64,000 nucleotides of DNA from Streptomyces omiyaensis (GCF_014650895.1 NZ_BMVV01000006.1:248001-312000); one strand, 5' to 3'. Positions 33,801-44,278 are shown, counted from the first letter of the stretch. The notes: generated by a model not told the origin, from the sequence alone. Numbers and translations are program-made.

Positions 33801-35132
33801 ATGCCCCAGCACGAACACCACGATCCCGAGAACGGCTTCGCCGACGAGCTCGGCCCGGTCCTGCGCGCCGCCGGCGAGAGCTTCGCCGTCGACGGCCGGC
33901 CCGAACTGGTCTCCGGCGGCCTCGCCCGGGGCCGGCGCAGGCTCTTCCGCCGCCGCCTCGCCGTCACCGGCGGTGCCCTCGCGCTCGCCGCGATCGGCGT
34001 CGGCGGCGTCTACGCCGGCTCCGTCGTCACCCCCCCGGACGCCTCGGACAAGGCGTCCGCGGCCGCCGCCCCCCAGGACGGCGGGAAGCCGGACGTCTCC
34101 CGGACGCCCGCCCCGGCGCCGACCGCCGGGACCCTGAAGCCGGGCGAGGCGGAGATCCCGCTCTCCCGGATCGCGGACATCGTCAAGGCCAACACCCCCG
34201 CCGGGAAGTGGAGCTTCGACGGCCTCGACGGCACCGGCCAGGCCCTGAGCGGCATCTACGACGACGGCCGGGGCGAGGCCGCCTTCGGCATCTCCCTCAG
34301 CCGGGCCGGCCGCGACGCGGAAGCGGGCGCCGACCAGGTGACCTGCCCCGACCCGGTGTACGTCCCGCACGACGCCTGCACCACCGAACGGCTCTCCGAC
34401 GGCTCCCGGCTGATGGTCTTCCAGGGGTACGAGTACCCGGACAAGCGCGAGGCGACCAAGAACTGGCGCGCGGTCCTGCTCACGCAGGACGGCCTCCTGG
34501 TCGACGCGAGCGAGTACAACGCGCCCGCCGAGAAGGGGGCCGAGATCAGCCGCGAGGACCCGCCCTTCAACGCCAACCAGCTCAGGGGGATCGTCCTCGC
34601 CAGGGCCTGGCGGCCGCTGCTCGCCCAGATCCCGCCGCTGCCCACCGCTCCCGCCGCCCCGGGCGGCCCGGGCAAGCCCCTCAGGACCCCGCCGCCGCAG
34701 ATCACCGGCAACGGCGTCGCCGCCACCCTGCGCGCGGTGCTGCCCAAGGGGCTCCGGGTCGTCGGCAAGGGCGGCGGGGGCGAGTTCGCCTACGTCGTCG
34801 TCGACGACGGCAAGGGCAAGAGCCTCGTCCAGGTCAACGTCCAGTACGGCATGGACGACGTCGCCGACCAGCTCTACGGCTCCGGCGACGTCACCACCCT
34901 GCCCGACGGCCGCCTGGTCAAGCTCTCCCGGCAGCCCGGCGAGAAGGGCGGCGCGGGCGTGGTGTGGTGGTCCGCCGACACCATGACGCCGGACGGCTTC
35001 CGGGTCGTCGTCTCCGCCTTCAACACCGGTGCCCAGCAAGACGCGGCGACCCGCGCGGAGCCGGCCCTCACGATGAAGCAGCTGAAGGCGGTCGCGCTCG
35101 ACCCCCGGTGGACGAAGATCCCCGCCAAGTAG
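33801..35132 (+). CDS. Membrane-anchored partner of the ECF sigma factor, function unknown
   Basis: 443 residues from ATG 33801. The N-terminal 50 residues are cytoplasmic and end in RGRRRLFRRRLAVTG. One transmembrane helix follows (about 55-74), then a Pro/Ala linker and a large extracellular domain of about 330 residues with two Cys (VTCPDPVYVPHDACTT) that may form a disulfide. Architecture and position fit an anti-sigma or sensor protein for the sigma factor at 33134, but no zinc-type anti-sigma motif is visible. The 157-base gap before it contains no other ORF. Confidence 0.7.
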   Translation: MPQHEHHDPENGFADELGPVLRAAGESFAVDGRPELVSGGLARGRRRLFRRRLAVTGGALALAAIGVGGVYAGSVVTPPDASDKASAAAAPQDGGKPDVSRTPAPAPTAGTLKPGEAEIPLSRIADIVKANTPAGKWSFDGLDGTGQALSGIYDDGRGEAAFGISLSRAGRDAEAGADQVTCPDPVYVPHDACTTERLSDGSRLMVFQGYEYPDKREATKNWRAVLLTQDGLLVDASEYNAPAEKGAEISREDPPFNANQLRGIVLARAWRPLLAQIPPLPTAPAAPGGPGKPLRTPPPQITGNGVAATLRAVLPKGLRVVGKGGGGEFAYVVVDDGKGKSLVQVNVQYGMDDVADQLYGSGDVTTLPDGRLVKLSRQPGEKGGAGVVWWSADTMTPDGFRVVVSAFNTGAQQDAATRAEPALTMKQLKAVALDPRWTKIPAK

Positions 35133-35283
35133 GCGCCGGGAGGGCGCCGTCCGCGTGGACGCCGGCCGCCGTCCGGCGTCCGCGTGGACGACTCCGGTTC
35201 CACCCGGCGTCCGCCTGCCGCTCCGGCTGCCGTCCGGTGTCCGCGTACCGCTCCGGGGCTCGGCTCCGGCGTGCCGCCCCGGG

Positions 35284-36981
35284 TCACTTGGCGTCCGCGT
35301 ACCGCTCCACCGCCGCCGTCGTGAACGGGAAGCGGACCGGGGTCGCCCCGAAGGCGATCCGGCCCGCCTCGTCGCCCGCCGCCCGGATCGCCTCCGTCAC
35401 CGCCCCGGCCTCCTCCGCCGGGCAGTGCACGATCACCTCGTCGTGCTGGAAGAAGACCAGCTCGGCCCGCATCCCGGCGTCCGACAGGGTGCGGCGCAGC
35501 GCCGCCAGCATCAGCAGCGCCCAGTCCGCGGCGCTGCCCTGGACGACGAAGTTGCGGGTGAAACGGCCCCGCGCCCGGGCGTTGCCGGAGGCGTACCCCG
35601 GCGTGAACCCGTCCTCCACGGCCGCCTGCTCGGGGCCCTCCTGGGGGAGGCCCGCCTCGCCGTCGTCGCCCGCTCCGACCGCCTTGGGGCTGGTCCGGCC
35701 GAGCCAGGTGCGGACGAGCCGGCCCTCCTCGCCGGCCTTCGCCGCCTCGTCGACGTAGGCGACCGCGCGGGGGAAGCGGCGGCGCAGCGCCGCCAGGTTC
35801 TTCAGGCCGTCACCGCTGGTCTGGCCGTAGATCGCGCCCAGCAGGGCGAGCTTGGCGTGGTCGCGGTCGCCGGAGAACGCCCGGTCGGACAGGCGGGTGT
35901 AGAGGTCGTCCGGGTGCCCGGCGACCTCCATCAGGCCCGGATCGCGGGAGATCGCGGCGAGCACCCGCGGCTCCATCTGGTCGGCGTCCGCCACCACCAG
36001 CCGCCAGCCCTCGTCGGCGACGACCGCCCGCCGGATCACCTTCGGGATCTGGAGCGCCCCGCCGCCGTTGGTCGTCCAGCGGCCGCTGACCGTCCCGCCC
36101 GGGAGGTACTCCGGCCGGAAGCGGCCGTCGCGCACCCAGTCCGCCAGCCAGGACCAGCCGTGCGCCGTCCAGATCCGGTACAGCTTCTTGTAGGCGATCA
36201 GCGGCTCCACCGCCGGGTGGTCGATCTCCTCCAGCTCCCAGCGGCGGGTGGACCGCAGCCGGATCCCGGCCCCGGCGAAGGCCTTCACCACGTCGGCCGG
36301 CAGGTCGGGTCTGACCCGGCGGCCGAAGGCGGCCGACACCTCGTCCGCGAGCCCGGCCAGACGGCGCGGCTCGCCCCCGCCCGCGTACCGCTCGCCCAGC
36401 AGCTCCTGCAACAGCTCCCGGTGCACGTCGGCCCGCCAGGGCAGCCCGGACCGGTGCATCTCGGCGGCGACCAGCATCCCGGCCGACTCGGCGGCGGTCA
36501 GCAGCCGCATCCTGCCCGGGTGTTCGGCCCGGTCGTGGCGGCGCTGCTGCTCCGCGTAGACGGCGAGGAGGCCCTCGAAGGGGACGGCGGCGACGGGCCT
36601 CGGCTCGAAGAGGGAGTCCTGGGAGCCGGGGTCGGCGGTGCGCTGCGGGGGATCGGGGGGCACCGGGGCGTCCCGCAGCCGGGCCCAGGCGGCGGCGGCC
36701 GAGCGGGGCTCGCCGAGGCGGCCCTCGTGGCCCAGGAGCAGCTGCTCGGCGTCCTCCACGTCGTAGCACCGCTCGACGCGGACGCCGGCGGCGAGCAGCC
36801 GCGGATACACCTCGGCCGTGGACCGCCACACCCAGCGCGCCACACCGGGCCGGGCCCGCACGGCCGCGGCCAGGTCCGGCTCGCGGCGCACCTCCCCGGC
36901 GGGCGCGCCGTCCGGCCCGAGGGGCACGAGGAGCGCGCCCTCCCCCTCCGGCTCCGGGGCCAGCGCCCACCTCTCGCTCAT
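35284..36981 (-). CDS. PolA-family DNA polymerase (bifunctional 3'-5' exonuclease/polymerase type)
   Basis: 565 residues from ATG 36981. Family A polymerase without the 5' nuclease domain. Motif A is VVADADQMEPRVLAA (canonical DYSQIELRVLA), motif B is RDHAKLALLGAIYGQTSG, and motif C is FFQHDEVIVH. The catalytic acidic residues are present, but motif A has Asp-Ala-Asp-Gln-Met-Glu-Pro in place of Asp-Tyr-Ser-Gln-Ile-Glu-Leu, so it is a divergent paralogue, not PolA itself. The N-terminal 200 residues correspond to a degraded exonuclease region. Streptomycetes commonly have such a second enzyme; its role in repair is inferred. Confidence 0.88.
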   Translation of the reverse strand: MSERWALAPEPEGEGALLVPLGPDGAPAGEVRREPDLAAAVRARPGVARWVWRSTAEVYPRLLAAGVRVERCYDVEDAEQLLLGHEGRLGEPRSAAAAWARLRDAPVPPDPPQRTADPGSQDSLFEPRPVAAVPFEGLLAVYAEQQRRHDRAEHPGRMRLLTAAESAGMLVAAEMHRSGLPWRADVHRELLQELLGERYAGGGEPRRLAGLADEVSAAFGRRVRPDLPADVVKAFAGAGIRLRSTRRWELEEIDHPAVEPLIAYKKLYRIWTAHGWSWLADWVRDGRFRPEYLPGGTVSGRWTTNGGGALQIPKVIRRAVVADEGWRLVVADADQMEPRVLAAISRDPGLMEVAGHPDDLYTRLSDRAFSGDRDHAKLALLGAIYGQTSGDGLKNLAALRRRFPRAVAYVDEAAKAGEEGRLVRTWLGRTSPKAVGAGDDGEAGLPQEGPEQAAVEDGFTPGYASGNARARGRFTRNFVVQGSAADWALLMLAALRRTLSDAGMRAELVFFQHDEVIVHCPAEEAGAVTEAIRAAGDEAGRIAFGATPVRFPFTTAAVERYADAK

Positions 36982-37171
36982 GGGCGCGAGTCTGGCACCC
37001 GCCACTGACAACGGCGGTTCACGACATCCGGGACGCAGGCCGCACCCCGCCGCGCCGCCGGGCGCGGCTCCTCGCGGGCCGCGGCGCGGGGCGTCGGCGC
37101 GCGGTGGCGGGGTGGGGCGGGGCGGTGGCCCGGCTCCGACCCCGGCCACCACCCCGTCCCACCATCGCCGG

Positions 37172-39301
37172 TCAGCGGGTGAGCCGCCACGCGGGCAGGG
37201 CCGACGCGGCGACGGCGACCACGGCGCAGACGCCCGCCGCCGCCCCGGTCTGGGCCCACGGCACCGCCAGCGCGACGGGTGCGGAGAGCGCCGCGAGCCC
37301 CGCGCCGAGGGCGCCGAGGACGGCGGCGGTCACGCCGAGCCCGAGGACCGTGCCGAGGACGACCGCGAGGACCGCCTCGCCCGTCACCGCCCGCAGGGCC
37401 TGGACACGGGTGGCGCCGGCCAGCCGGAGCGAGGCCAGTTCCCCGCCGCGTACCGACGTCGCCATGAACAGGGTGCTCGCCAGGGCGATCACCGTGTAGA
37501 GGAGGACCAGGACGAGGAGCAGCCGCAGGCCCGTCCGGGCCGCCCGGTTCACGGTCGGCGGCGCGGCGGCCGAGGGCTCGCCGGCCGAGGGCTCGTCGGC
37601 CGAGGCCGGGGGCCGGTCCGACTCCAGCCGGTCGAGCGGCGCGCCGGGCGCCTGGGCGCGGGTGACGTAGGGCCCGTTGTCGCCGGTGCCGCGGGCCAGG
37701 ACGGCCGCGACCCGGAGCCGTACCGGACCGCTTCCGTCGGCCCGCCACACCTCGATTTCCTCGCCGACCCGCCGCCGCTCGAACTCCTCGTTCACCACGA
37801 TCGACCGGTCGTCGAGGTCCCGCAGGTCGCCGGCGACGACCGGGAGCCGGGCGAGCGCCGCGAAGGCCGCCGGGTCGGCGACGGCCCGGGCCGGGTACTT
37901 CACGAGCGCCTCGGCGCCGTCCCGTACGAAGAGGGAGGTCGGCCCGGAGGCGGAGACCACCGCCCCGGCGGGCGTCCGCGCGGGGAGCGCCACCCGGGGG
38001 CCCTCGGCCACGTACGCCGCCGCCGTCCGCTCCCGTGCCTCCGTCTCCTTCGCGCGCGCCACGCTCTCCGAGGCCCCGAAGAGCGTCCCGGCCAGGGCGA
38101 CGGTGACCAGGACCGGGGCGGCGACGGCGGCGGTCCGGCGCACGGCGGCCGCGCCGTTCGCGCGGACGAGGAGCCCGACCGCCCCGCCCCGGGGGACCGG
38201 GAGGAGACGGGCCGCCGGCCGCACCAGGACCGGGGCGAGCAGCGCCGCGCCGCCGGTCAGGAGCATCGGCAGGGTCGTGTACGTCTTCCGCTTGAGCAGG
38301 GCCTCCGGTGCGGTGGCGTACGTCCAGACCAGCAGCCCGAGTCCGGCCGCGAGGAGTCCGGCGCCGAGCAGCGCCCGGCCCGGCGGCAGCACGTCCCGGT
38401 CGACGTCCGCCTCGCGGAGCGCGTCGACCGGCCCGGTCCGCCCGGCGCGGTGGGCGGCGGCGGCCGCCCCGGCGAGGGCGACGCCGAGCCCCGTCCAGAA
38501 GGCCAGGTGGTACGGCCATCCGGCGCCGCCGCCGGCAGTGTCGGCGAAGCGTCCGGAGGCGAACCAGCCGGGGGCGAGGCCGTGGGCCACCAGGGCCCGG
38601 GCCATCGGCGGCGCGGCCAGGGCGCCGAGCGCACAGCCCGCGGCGGACGCGGTCACGCCGAGCACCGCGGCCTCGGCGAGCAGCAGCCGGCGGAGCTGGC
38701 CGGGGGTGGCGCCGGCGGTGCGGAGCAGCCCGAACTCGCGGCGGCGCAGGGCCACGGAGAAGGCGAAGACGGAGGCGACGACGAAGACGGAGACGAAGGC
38801 GGCGACGCCGCCCGCGGTGCCGAGGAGGGCGTGGAGGCCGGTGAGTTCGTGTCCGTCCCGTTCGTGTCCGGGGTCGGCGCGGCGGCGTTCGGCGCCGGTG
38901 AGCACCTGGGCGCGGTCGCCGACGAGGGCGCGGACCCGTTCGGCGGGTGCGTCGAGCCCGACGGCGTCGGGGCGCGCGGGGCCCGCCGGGTTCTCCGTCA
39001 GGGTCCACCGGGCGCGGAGTGCGCCCAGCACGGCGGCGTCCACAGGCTGTGGACGGTCGAGCGGCCGGGAGACGAGGGCGGTGCCGGGGCCGCGCCGGAC
39101 CTCCACGGTGAGCCGGTCCTGTCCGAGGACGACGACCGGTGACGAGGCGAACCGTTCGGGCGCGCGGTCCGGCGGGTCCAGCGCGGCGGCGAGGCCGAGC
39201 CCGGTCGCCGTCAGCAGCCCGACGCCGAGGGCCAGGGCGAGGAACCCGCCCAGGAAGGACGTCCACCGGGCCCGCAACCCGCCCACCACGACGCTCAGCA
39301 C
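37172..39301 (-). CDS. ABC transporter permease, FtsX/MacB type
   Basis: 709 residues from GTG 39301, overlapping the ATPase gene by 7 bases. An N-terminal helix, a periplasmic-type domain, then two FtsX-like membrane blocks: one around AAFVSVFVVASVFAFSVALRRREFGLLRTAGATPGQLRRLL, and a last one near the C-terminus (YTVIALASTLFMATSVRGGELASLRLAGATRVQALRAV). Such pairs often detect or expel peptides or lipids, or move lipoproteins. No substrate can be inferred. Confidence 0.88.
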   Translation of the reverse strand: MLSVVVGGLRARWTSFLGGFLALALGVGLLTATGLGLAAALDPPDRAPERFASSPVVVLGQDRLTVEVRRGPGTALVSRPLDRPQPVDAAVLGALRARWTLTENPAGPARPDAVGLDAPAERVRALVGDRAQVLTGAERRRADPGHERDGHELTGLHALLGTAGGVAAFVSVFVVASVFAFSVALRRREFGLLRTAGATPGQLRRLLLAEAAVLGVTASAAGCALGALAAPPMARALVAHGLAPGWFASGRFADTAGGGAGWPYHLAFWTGLGVALAGAAAAAHRAGRTGPVDALREADVDRDVLPPGRALLGAGLLAAGLGLLVWTYATAPEALLKRKTYTTLPMLLTGGAALLAPVLVRPAARLLPVPRGGAVGLLVRANGAAAVRRTAAVAAPVLVTVALAGTLFGASESVARAKETEARERTAAAYVAEGPRVALPARTPAGAVVSASGPTSLFVRDGAEALVKYPARAVADPAAFAALARLPVVAGDLRDLDDRSIVVNEEFERRRVGEEIEVWRADGSGPVRLRVAAVLARGTGDNGPYVTRAQAPGAPLDRLESDRPPASADEPSAGEPSAAAPPTVNRAARTGLRLLLVLVLLYTVIALASTLFMATSVRGGELASLRLAGATRVQALRAVTGEAVLAVVLGTVLGLGVTAAVLGALGAGLAALSAPVALAVPWAQTGAAAGVCAVVAVAASALPAWRLTR

Positions 39302-40191
39302 GGGACGCCCCCGCCCCGCGGACCGGCGGCCGCCCTTGCCGGACGCGGTGCCGCCGGGCCGGCCGTGTCCCCGCCCGCCGGGTGCGGTGCCGTGGGGTGG
39401 GGGGCGGTTCCGTCCGCAGGGTGCGGCTTCGCGGGGCGGGCCGCGACCCCGCTCGCCGGGCGCAGTTCCGCGAGGCGGGCCGCGACCCCGTCCGCCGTCG
39501 GCGCGGCGATCTCGTCCGCCGTCCGCCCGTCGACCAGGAAGACGACCCGGTCCGCGCGGGCCGCGGCGAGCGGGTCGTGGGTCACCACGACCAGCGTCCG
39601 GCCCTCCTCGTCCACCAGGGCCCGGAGCATGTCCATGACCTCCGCGCCGGTGGTGGAGTCGAGCGCGCCGGTCGGTTCGTCACCGAAGAGGACGGCGGGG
39701 CCGGCGATCAGCGCCCGGGCGACGGCGACCCGCTGGCACTGGCCGCCGGAGAGCTCCGCGGGCCGGTGCCGTTCGCGGCCGGCGAGCCCGACGCGGGCGA
39801 GCGCCGCCCGGACCTCGCCGCGCGCCGGGCGGCGGCCGGCGAGCCGGAGCGGGAGGGCGACGTTCTGCGCGGCGGTCAGCGTGGGCAGCAGGTTGAAGGA
39901 CTGGAAGACGAAGCCGATCCTGTCCCGGCGCAGCAGCGTCAGCCGCCGCTCGCTCAGCCCCTCCAGGGCCGTGCCCGCCACCTCGACGCTGCCCGCGTCC
40001 GGGCGTTCGAGCCCGGCGGCGCACCGCAGCAGGGTGGACTTCCCGGAACCGGACGGGCCCATGACGGCCGTGAAGGTCCCGGCGGCGACGTCGAGGTCGA
40101 CCCCGTCGAGGGCCCGTACGTCCCCGTGCCGCCGGACGAGCCCCCGGAGCCGCACGGCGGCGGGGGCGGAAGGAGGAAGGCTGCTGGTCAT
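39295..40191 (-). CDS. ABC transporter ATP-binding protein (MacB/LolD type)
   Basis: 298 residues from ATG 40191. Walker A GPSGSGKST, Q-loop FVFQSFNLLPTL, signature LSGGQCQRVAVARAL and Walker B AVLFGDEPTGALD are all present. A C-terminal extension of about 70 residues rich in Pro, Ala, Arg and His is low-complexity. Partner of the permease at 37172. A 296-base gap upstream, to 40487, holds GC-rich low-complexity DNA and no ORF. Confidence 0.9.
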   Translation of the reverse strand: MTSSLPPSAPAAVRLRGLVRRHGDVRALDGVDLDVAAGTFTAVMGPSGSGKSTLLRCAAGLERPDAGSVEVAGTALEGLSERRLTLLRRDRIGFVFQSFNLLPTLTAAQNVALPLRLAGRRPARGEVRAALARVGLAGRERHRPAELSGGQCQRVAVARALIAGPAVLFGDEPTGALDSTTGAEVMDMLRALVDEEGRTLVVVTHDPLAAARADRVVFLVDGRTADEIAAPTADGVAARLAELRPASGVAARPAKPHPADGTAPHPTAPHPAGGDTAGPAAPRPARAAAGPRGGGVPC

Positions 40192-40487
40192 GTCCCCAGC
40201 GAACCGCTCCGACGGGGGCCGGGTCACGCCGCCTGCGGGGCGTCCCGGGGTAGGGCCAGGCCCACCCCCTGGGGTAGGCCCGCGGAGCGGGGTCCGGCCC
40301 GCGGGCCGGACGCGCGGCGCCGCACCGACCGCGCGCCGGCCCGCCTCGGACGGCCTGTGCCGTCCGCCCCTCCCGCCCCGCCCCTCCCGGCCCTCCCGTC
40401 CCGCCCCTCCCGCCCCGTCGGCCCGGGCCCGGGATGCTGAGACCATCGGGGGAGGGCTTCGCGAGGTACGGAAGGGCAGGGCGGGTC

Positions 40488-41639
40488 ATGCAGGAGGAGG
40501 CACGGGAGTCGACCGTCGCACGGGCGCTGCGGGAGGCGCTGCACAGCCGTGACGACCGCTCCCTGGACACCGCGGCCTCCCTGCTCGCCGCCGACCCCGG
40601 CGCCGACGCCGGCCTCGCGCGGCGCGGCCGGGAGTACGTGCGGACGCTGTGGGAGCGCGGCTGGCAGCCCGCCGACCTCGCGCGCACGGTCCGCCGCGAG
40701 CTGGCGGAGGAGCACCTGCGGCTGCTCGGCGGCCTGGTGCGGGCCGAGACGGCGCGGTACGAGACGCTGCCCCGGCGCTGGCGGGAGCAGCTCGACGGGC
40801 TGGACGACGGGGCCGGGGGCCCGCCCGCGGACCGCTTCTCCTCCGCGACCGCCGCCCTGGAGCTGTACCGGCTGCTGGTCCGGCTGCCCCGGCTCGACGC
40901 GGTGGGACCCGTACCGGGGGAGGCGCTGCCGCCGGCGGCGGCCGGGGAGCCCAGGATGCTCACCCGGATCCGGGCCCTGCTCGCCAAGGCGGAGGCCACC
41001 GGCTATCCGGAGGAGGCCGAGGCGCTGACGGCGAAGGCGCAGGAGCTGATGGCCCGGCACAGCCTCGACGAGGCGGGGCTCGCGGCCGGGGCGCCGTCGC
41101 CGCAGGCGCCGGGGGCGATCAGGATCGGCGTGGAGCCGCCGTACGAGCAGGCGAAGGCGATCCTGCTCGACGCGGTGGCGGGCGCGAACCACTGCCGGGC
41201 GGTGTGGAACGAGGCGTACGGCTTCTCGACGGTGGTCGGTTTCGAGGCCGACCTCGACCCGGTCGAACTGCTCTACACCTCGCTGCTCGTGCAGGGGACG
41301 GCCGCGATGACCCGCGCGGAGGCCGAGCAGCGCAAGGGCGGCCGCAAGCGCACCAAGTCCTTCCGGCAGTCCTTCCTCCTCGCGTACGCGAACCGGCTGG
41401 GCGCCCGCCTGGAAGCGACCTCCCGCCGGGTCGCGGCCGAGGCCCCGACCCTCCTGCCGGTCCTCGCCTCCCGGGAGGTCGCGGTGAGCGCCCGTACCGA
41501 CGAGCTCTTCCCGGAGACGCGGGCGACCAGGGTCCGGGCGATGTGGGACGAGGACGGCTGGCACCACGGCGCCACCGCCGCCGAGAGCGCCACCCTGTCC
41601 CCGGACCGGGCCCGCCTGGACCGCCGCCCGCGCGACTAG
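40488..41639 (+). CDS. DUF2786 domain protein
   Basis: 383 residues from ATG 40488. The DUF2786 motif (MLTRIRALLAKAEATGYPEEAEALTAKAQELMARHSLD) is in the middle, followed by the domain that usually accompanies it. An N-terminal helical domain of about 150 residues is mostly hydrophilic. The function of this family is unknown; the protein is predicted to be cytoplasmic. Confidence 0.85.
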   Translation: MQEEARESTVARALREALHSRDDRSLDTAASLLAADPGADAGLARRGREYVRTLWERGWQPADLARTVRRELAEEHLRLLGGLVRAETARYETLPRRWREQLDGLDDGAGGPPADRFSSATAALELYRLLVRLPRLDAVGPVPGEALPPAAAGEPRMLTRIRALLAKAEATGYPEEAEALTAKAQELMARHSLDEAGLAAGAPSPQAPGAIRIGVEPPYEQAKAILLDAVAGANHCRAVWNEAYGFSTVVGFEADLDPVELLYTSLLVQGTAAMTRAEAEQRKGGRKRTKSFRQSFLLAYANRLGARLEATSRRVAAEAPTLLPVLASREVAVSARTDELFPETRATRVRAMWDEDGWHHGATAAESATLSPDRARLDRRPRD

Positions 41640-41990
41640 GGCCTGTCTGACCGGCCTGCCGCCCGACCGGCCTGCCGCCCGACCGGCCTGCCGCCCGACC
41701 GGCCTGCCGCCCGACCGGCCTGCCGCCCGACCGGCCTGCCGCGTGACCGGCCCCCGCCACCGGGAGCCCCGGGCGAGCCCGGAGCCCGGCCGAGCCCGGC
41801 CGAGCCCGGCGCCCCCCGGCAGGCCCCGGCCGAGCCCGGCCGACTCCGGCTCCGCTCCGGCCGACCCCGGCTCCGGCCGCGGCTCCGCCCCGGAGCGCAG
41901 GGGCGCGTCCTCCGGACCGGCGTCCGGCGACCCCTCCACCGGATGGTGGGAAATGTCGGGTTACGGGTGGATCGTCGCTACGCTCGGTCC
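41640..41990. repeat. Intergenic low-complexity region with a 16-bp tandem array
   Basis: 351 bases without a gene. 41651-41746 is six tandem copies of CCGGCCTGCCGCCCGA (the last with two changes). 41763-41880 is built from imperfect GAGCCCGGCC and CGACCCCGGCTCCG units. Only the last 40 bases (TGTCGGGTTACGGGTGG) look like an ordinary promoter region for the FUSC gene. Confidence 0.85.
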
Positions 41991-44115
41991 ATGAGCTGGC
42001 TCCGGGCGCTGAGGGAGACCGCCCGCTCGGGCCTCACCGTCGAGCGGCGGCGGCTGGCGCCCGTCATCGCCGCCCGGGGCGCGCTCGGCCTCGCGCTGGT
42101 CGTCGGCTTCTCGCTGGCCGTCTTCGGGCCCGCCGTCGCCGCCGCGTCCGCGTTCGGCGCGTTCCAGGCGGCCATCGCGACCTTCCAGCGGTCCTGGCGA
42201 CCCCGGCCGACGCTCGCGCTCGCCTCCGGCGGCAGCCTCGCCGTCTCCACCTTCCTGGGGTACCTGACCGGATCGCACACGATCCTCTTCCTCGCCCTGC
42301 TGCTGCTGTGGACCTTCCTCTCCGGCCTCGCCTGGGCCGCCGGGCCCACGGCCGGCATCATCGCCTCCTCCAACGTGGCGATCATGCTGGTCACGGTCAC
42401 GCTGCCCACCTCCGTCGCCACCGCGGCCGGGCACGCCGTCATGATCTTCGCGGGCGGTGTCGTCCAGGCCGCACTGGTCGTGCTGCTGCCGGTACGGCCC
42501 TGGGGGGGCGCAGCGCGACGCCCTCGCCGACGCGCTCGCCGCGGAGGCCGACTACGCCCGCCGGCTGCGCCACGACCCGGTCGCGGCCTTCGACCCGGTC
42601 CCGCTCATGACCGCCCGCAGCGCCGCCGCCGTCACCCCCCGGCAGGCCCGGCGCCGCCCCGCCGAACTGCACGGGCCCCGGCGGCTCGCCGAGCGGATCC
42701 GGCCCGTGCTCGCCTCGCTCGCCGACCCGGCCGTCGGCGCTCCGGCGGAGGGCCCGCAGCGCGACCGGGTCCGCGAGCTGCTCGCCGCGGCGGGGGAGGT
42801 CCTGGACGCCACCGCGCACGCGATCCGGCGCGGCGAACCGGTCCGGCTGCCCCCCGCCGCCGTCGCCGCCCTGCGCACCCCCGACACCGGCACGATCCTC
42901 ACCGACCGCGCCCACCGCACCGCCCTCCGCCTGATCGCCCTCCTCGGCGACGTCGTCGAGACGGTGGAGCCCCGGACGGAGACGGGCCCGGGAGGGCGGG
43001 GCCCGAAGGCCCCGGCCCGAGCCCCTGCCCCCACCCCTGTTCCCGCCGCCGCCCGGGGCGGCGGGTCCGTCCTCGCGCCGCGCACCCGGCCCACCCTCCT
43101 CCGGCTCGCGCCGCTCGTGCTGGCGCAGATGCGGGCCGAGGTGCGGCCGGGGTCGGCGATCCTGCGCCACGCGATCCGGGTCTCGGTGGTCGCCGCCGCC
43201 GGCTACCTGCTCGGCCTGGTGCTCCCCTTCGGGCACGGCTACTGGGCGCCGATGACCTCCGTGATGGTGATGCGCCCGGACTTCTCGCAGACGTACGCCC
43301 GCTCGGTGGCCCGCTTCGGCGGCACGCTCGTCGGGGTCGCGCTCGCCACCGCCGTCGTGCGGACCGCGCACCCGGGGACGTACCTCTCCGCGGTGCTCGC
43401 CGTGCTCTGCGCCTTCGGCATGTACCTGCTGATGAGGACGGGGTACGCCGTCAGCCAGGTCTGCGTCGCCGCGTACGTCGTCTTCCTGCTCGGCATGGAG
43501 GGCTCCGGGGTGACCCAGACCGTCCGGGACCGGGTCCTCCTCACCCTCCTCGGCGGCCTCCTGGCGATGCTCGGCTACGCCCTCTACCCCGCCTGGGAGA
43601 CACCCCGGCTGCGCGGCCTGCTCGCCGAGTGGCTCACCACCTCGGGGCGGTACGCGGCGGCCGTCGCCGCCCGGTACGCCGACCCCGCCGGGCCCGGCAG
43701 CCCCGACGTGCGCGAGGCCCTGCTCTCCGCCCGCGCCGCCCGCGTGGCCTGGCACGACGCCCTGGGCCGGGCCACCCACGAGCCGGTACGGCACCGGGGG
43801 CTCTCGCACGCGGCGGCCGAGGGCGCGGGCCACGCGCTCGCCGAGTTCGGGCGGGCCGCCATGCTCCTGGAGGCCCACCTGCCCGAGCGCGGCGCCCCGC
43901 CGCTGCCCGCCGCCGCCGGTCTCGCGGAAGCGCTGCGGAAGGCGACCGAGCGCGGCGCCAAGGCGGTCCGCGAGCGGAAGGAGCCCGCCTGGGACGACCT
44001 GCGCGAGACCGTCGCCGCCTGGGACACGGAGGTCACCGACCCGCTGCTGAGGAAGGCGGCGCGGCTGCTCCTGGCCGCCCTGGACGACCTGTCGACGGCC
44101 CTCGCCGACGCCTGA
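41991..44115 (+). pseudogene. FUSC-family membrane protein, broken by a +1 frameshift
   Basis: The reading frame from ATG 41991 (SWLRALRETARSG) encodes the first group of membrane helices and then loses coding character at a run of seven G (42502-42508). From there the homologous protein continues in the next frame to 44115 with QRDALADALAAEADYARRL and a second helix block (GHGYWAPMTSVMVMRPDFSQTYARSVARFGGTLVG), the FUSC/aromatic acid exporter signature. Removing one G joins both halves into a protein of about 707 residues. It is either a real phase-variable or inactivating mutation, or a base-calling error in the G-run. FUSC proteins are thought to export aromatic or other organic acids. Confidence 0.8.
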
Positions 44116-44278
44116 AGCCCAGTCCGCCCCGCGGCCCTCCCCGCGGCCCCCTCCTCCCTCTTCCCCTCCGCCCTCCGAAAATCTCCCGACGAGGTGTCAT
44201 CCACATCCACCACCACGGGAGTTGAGAAGGGTGGAAGACCGTCAGGAACCAGGGAACCAGGGAACCAGGAGCGACCCC

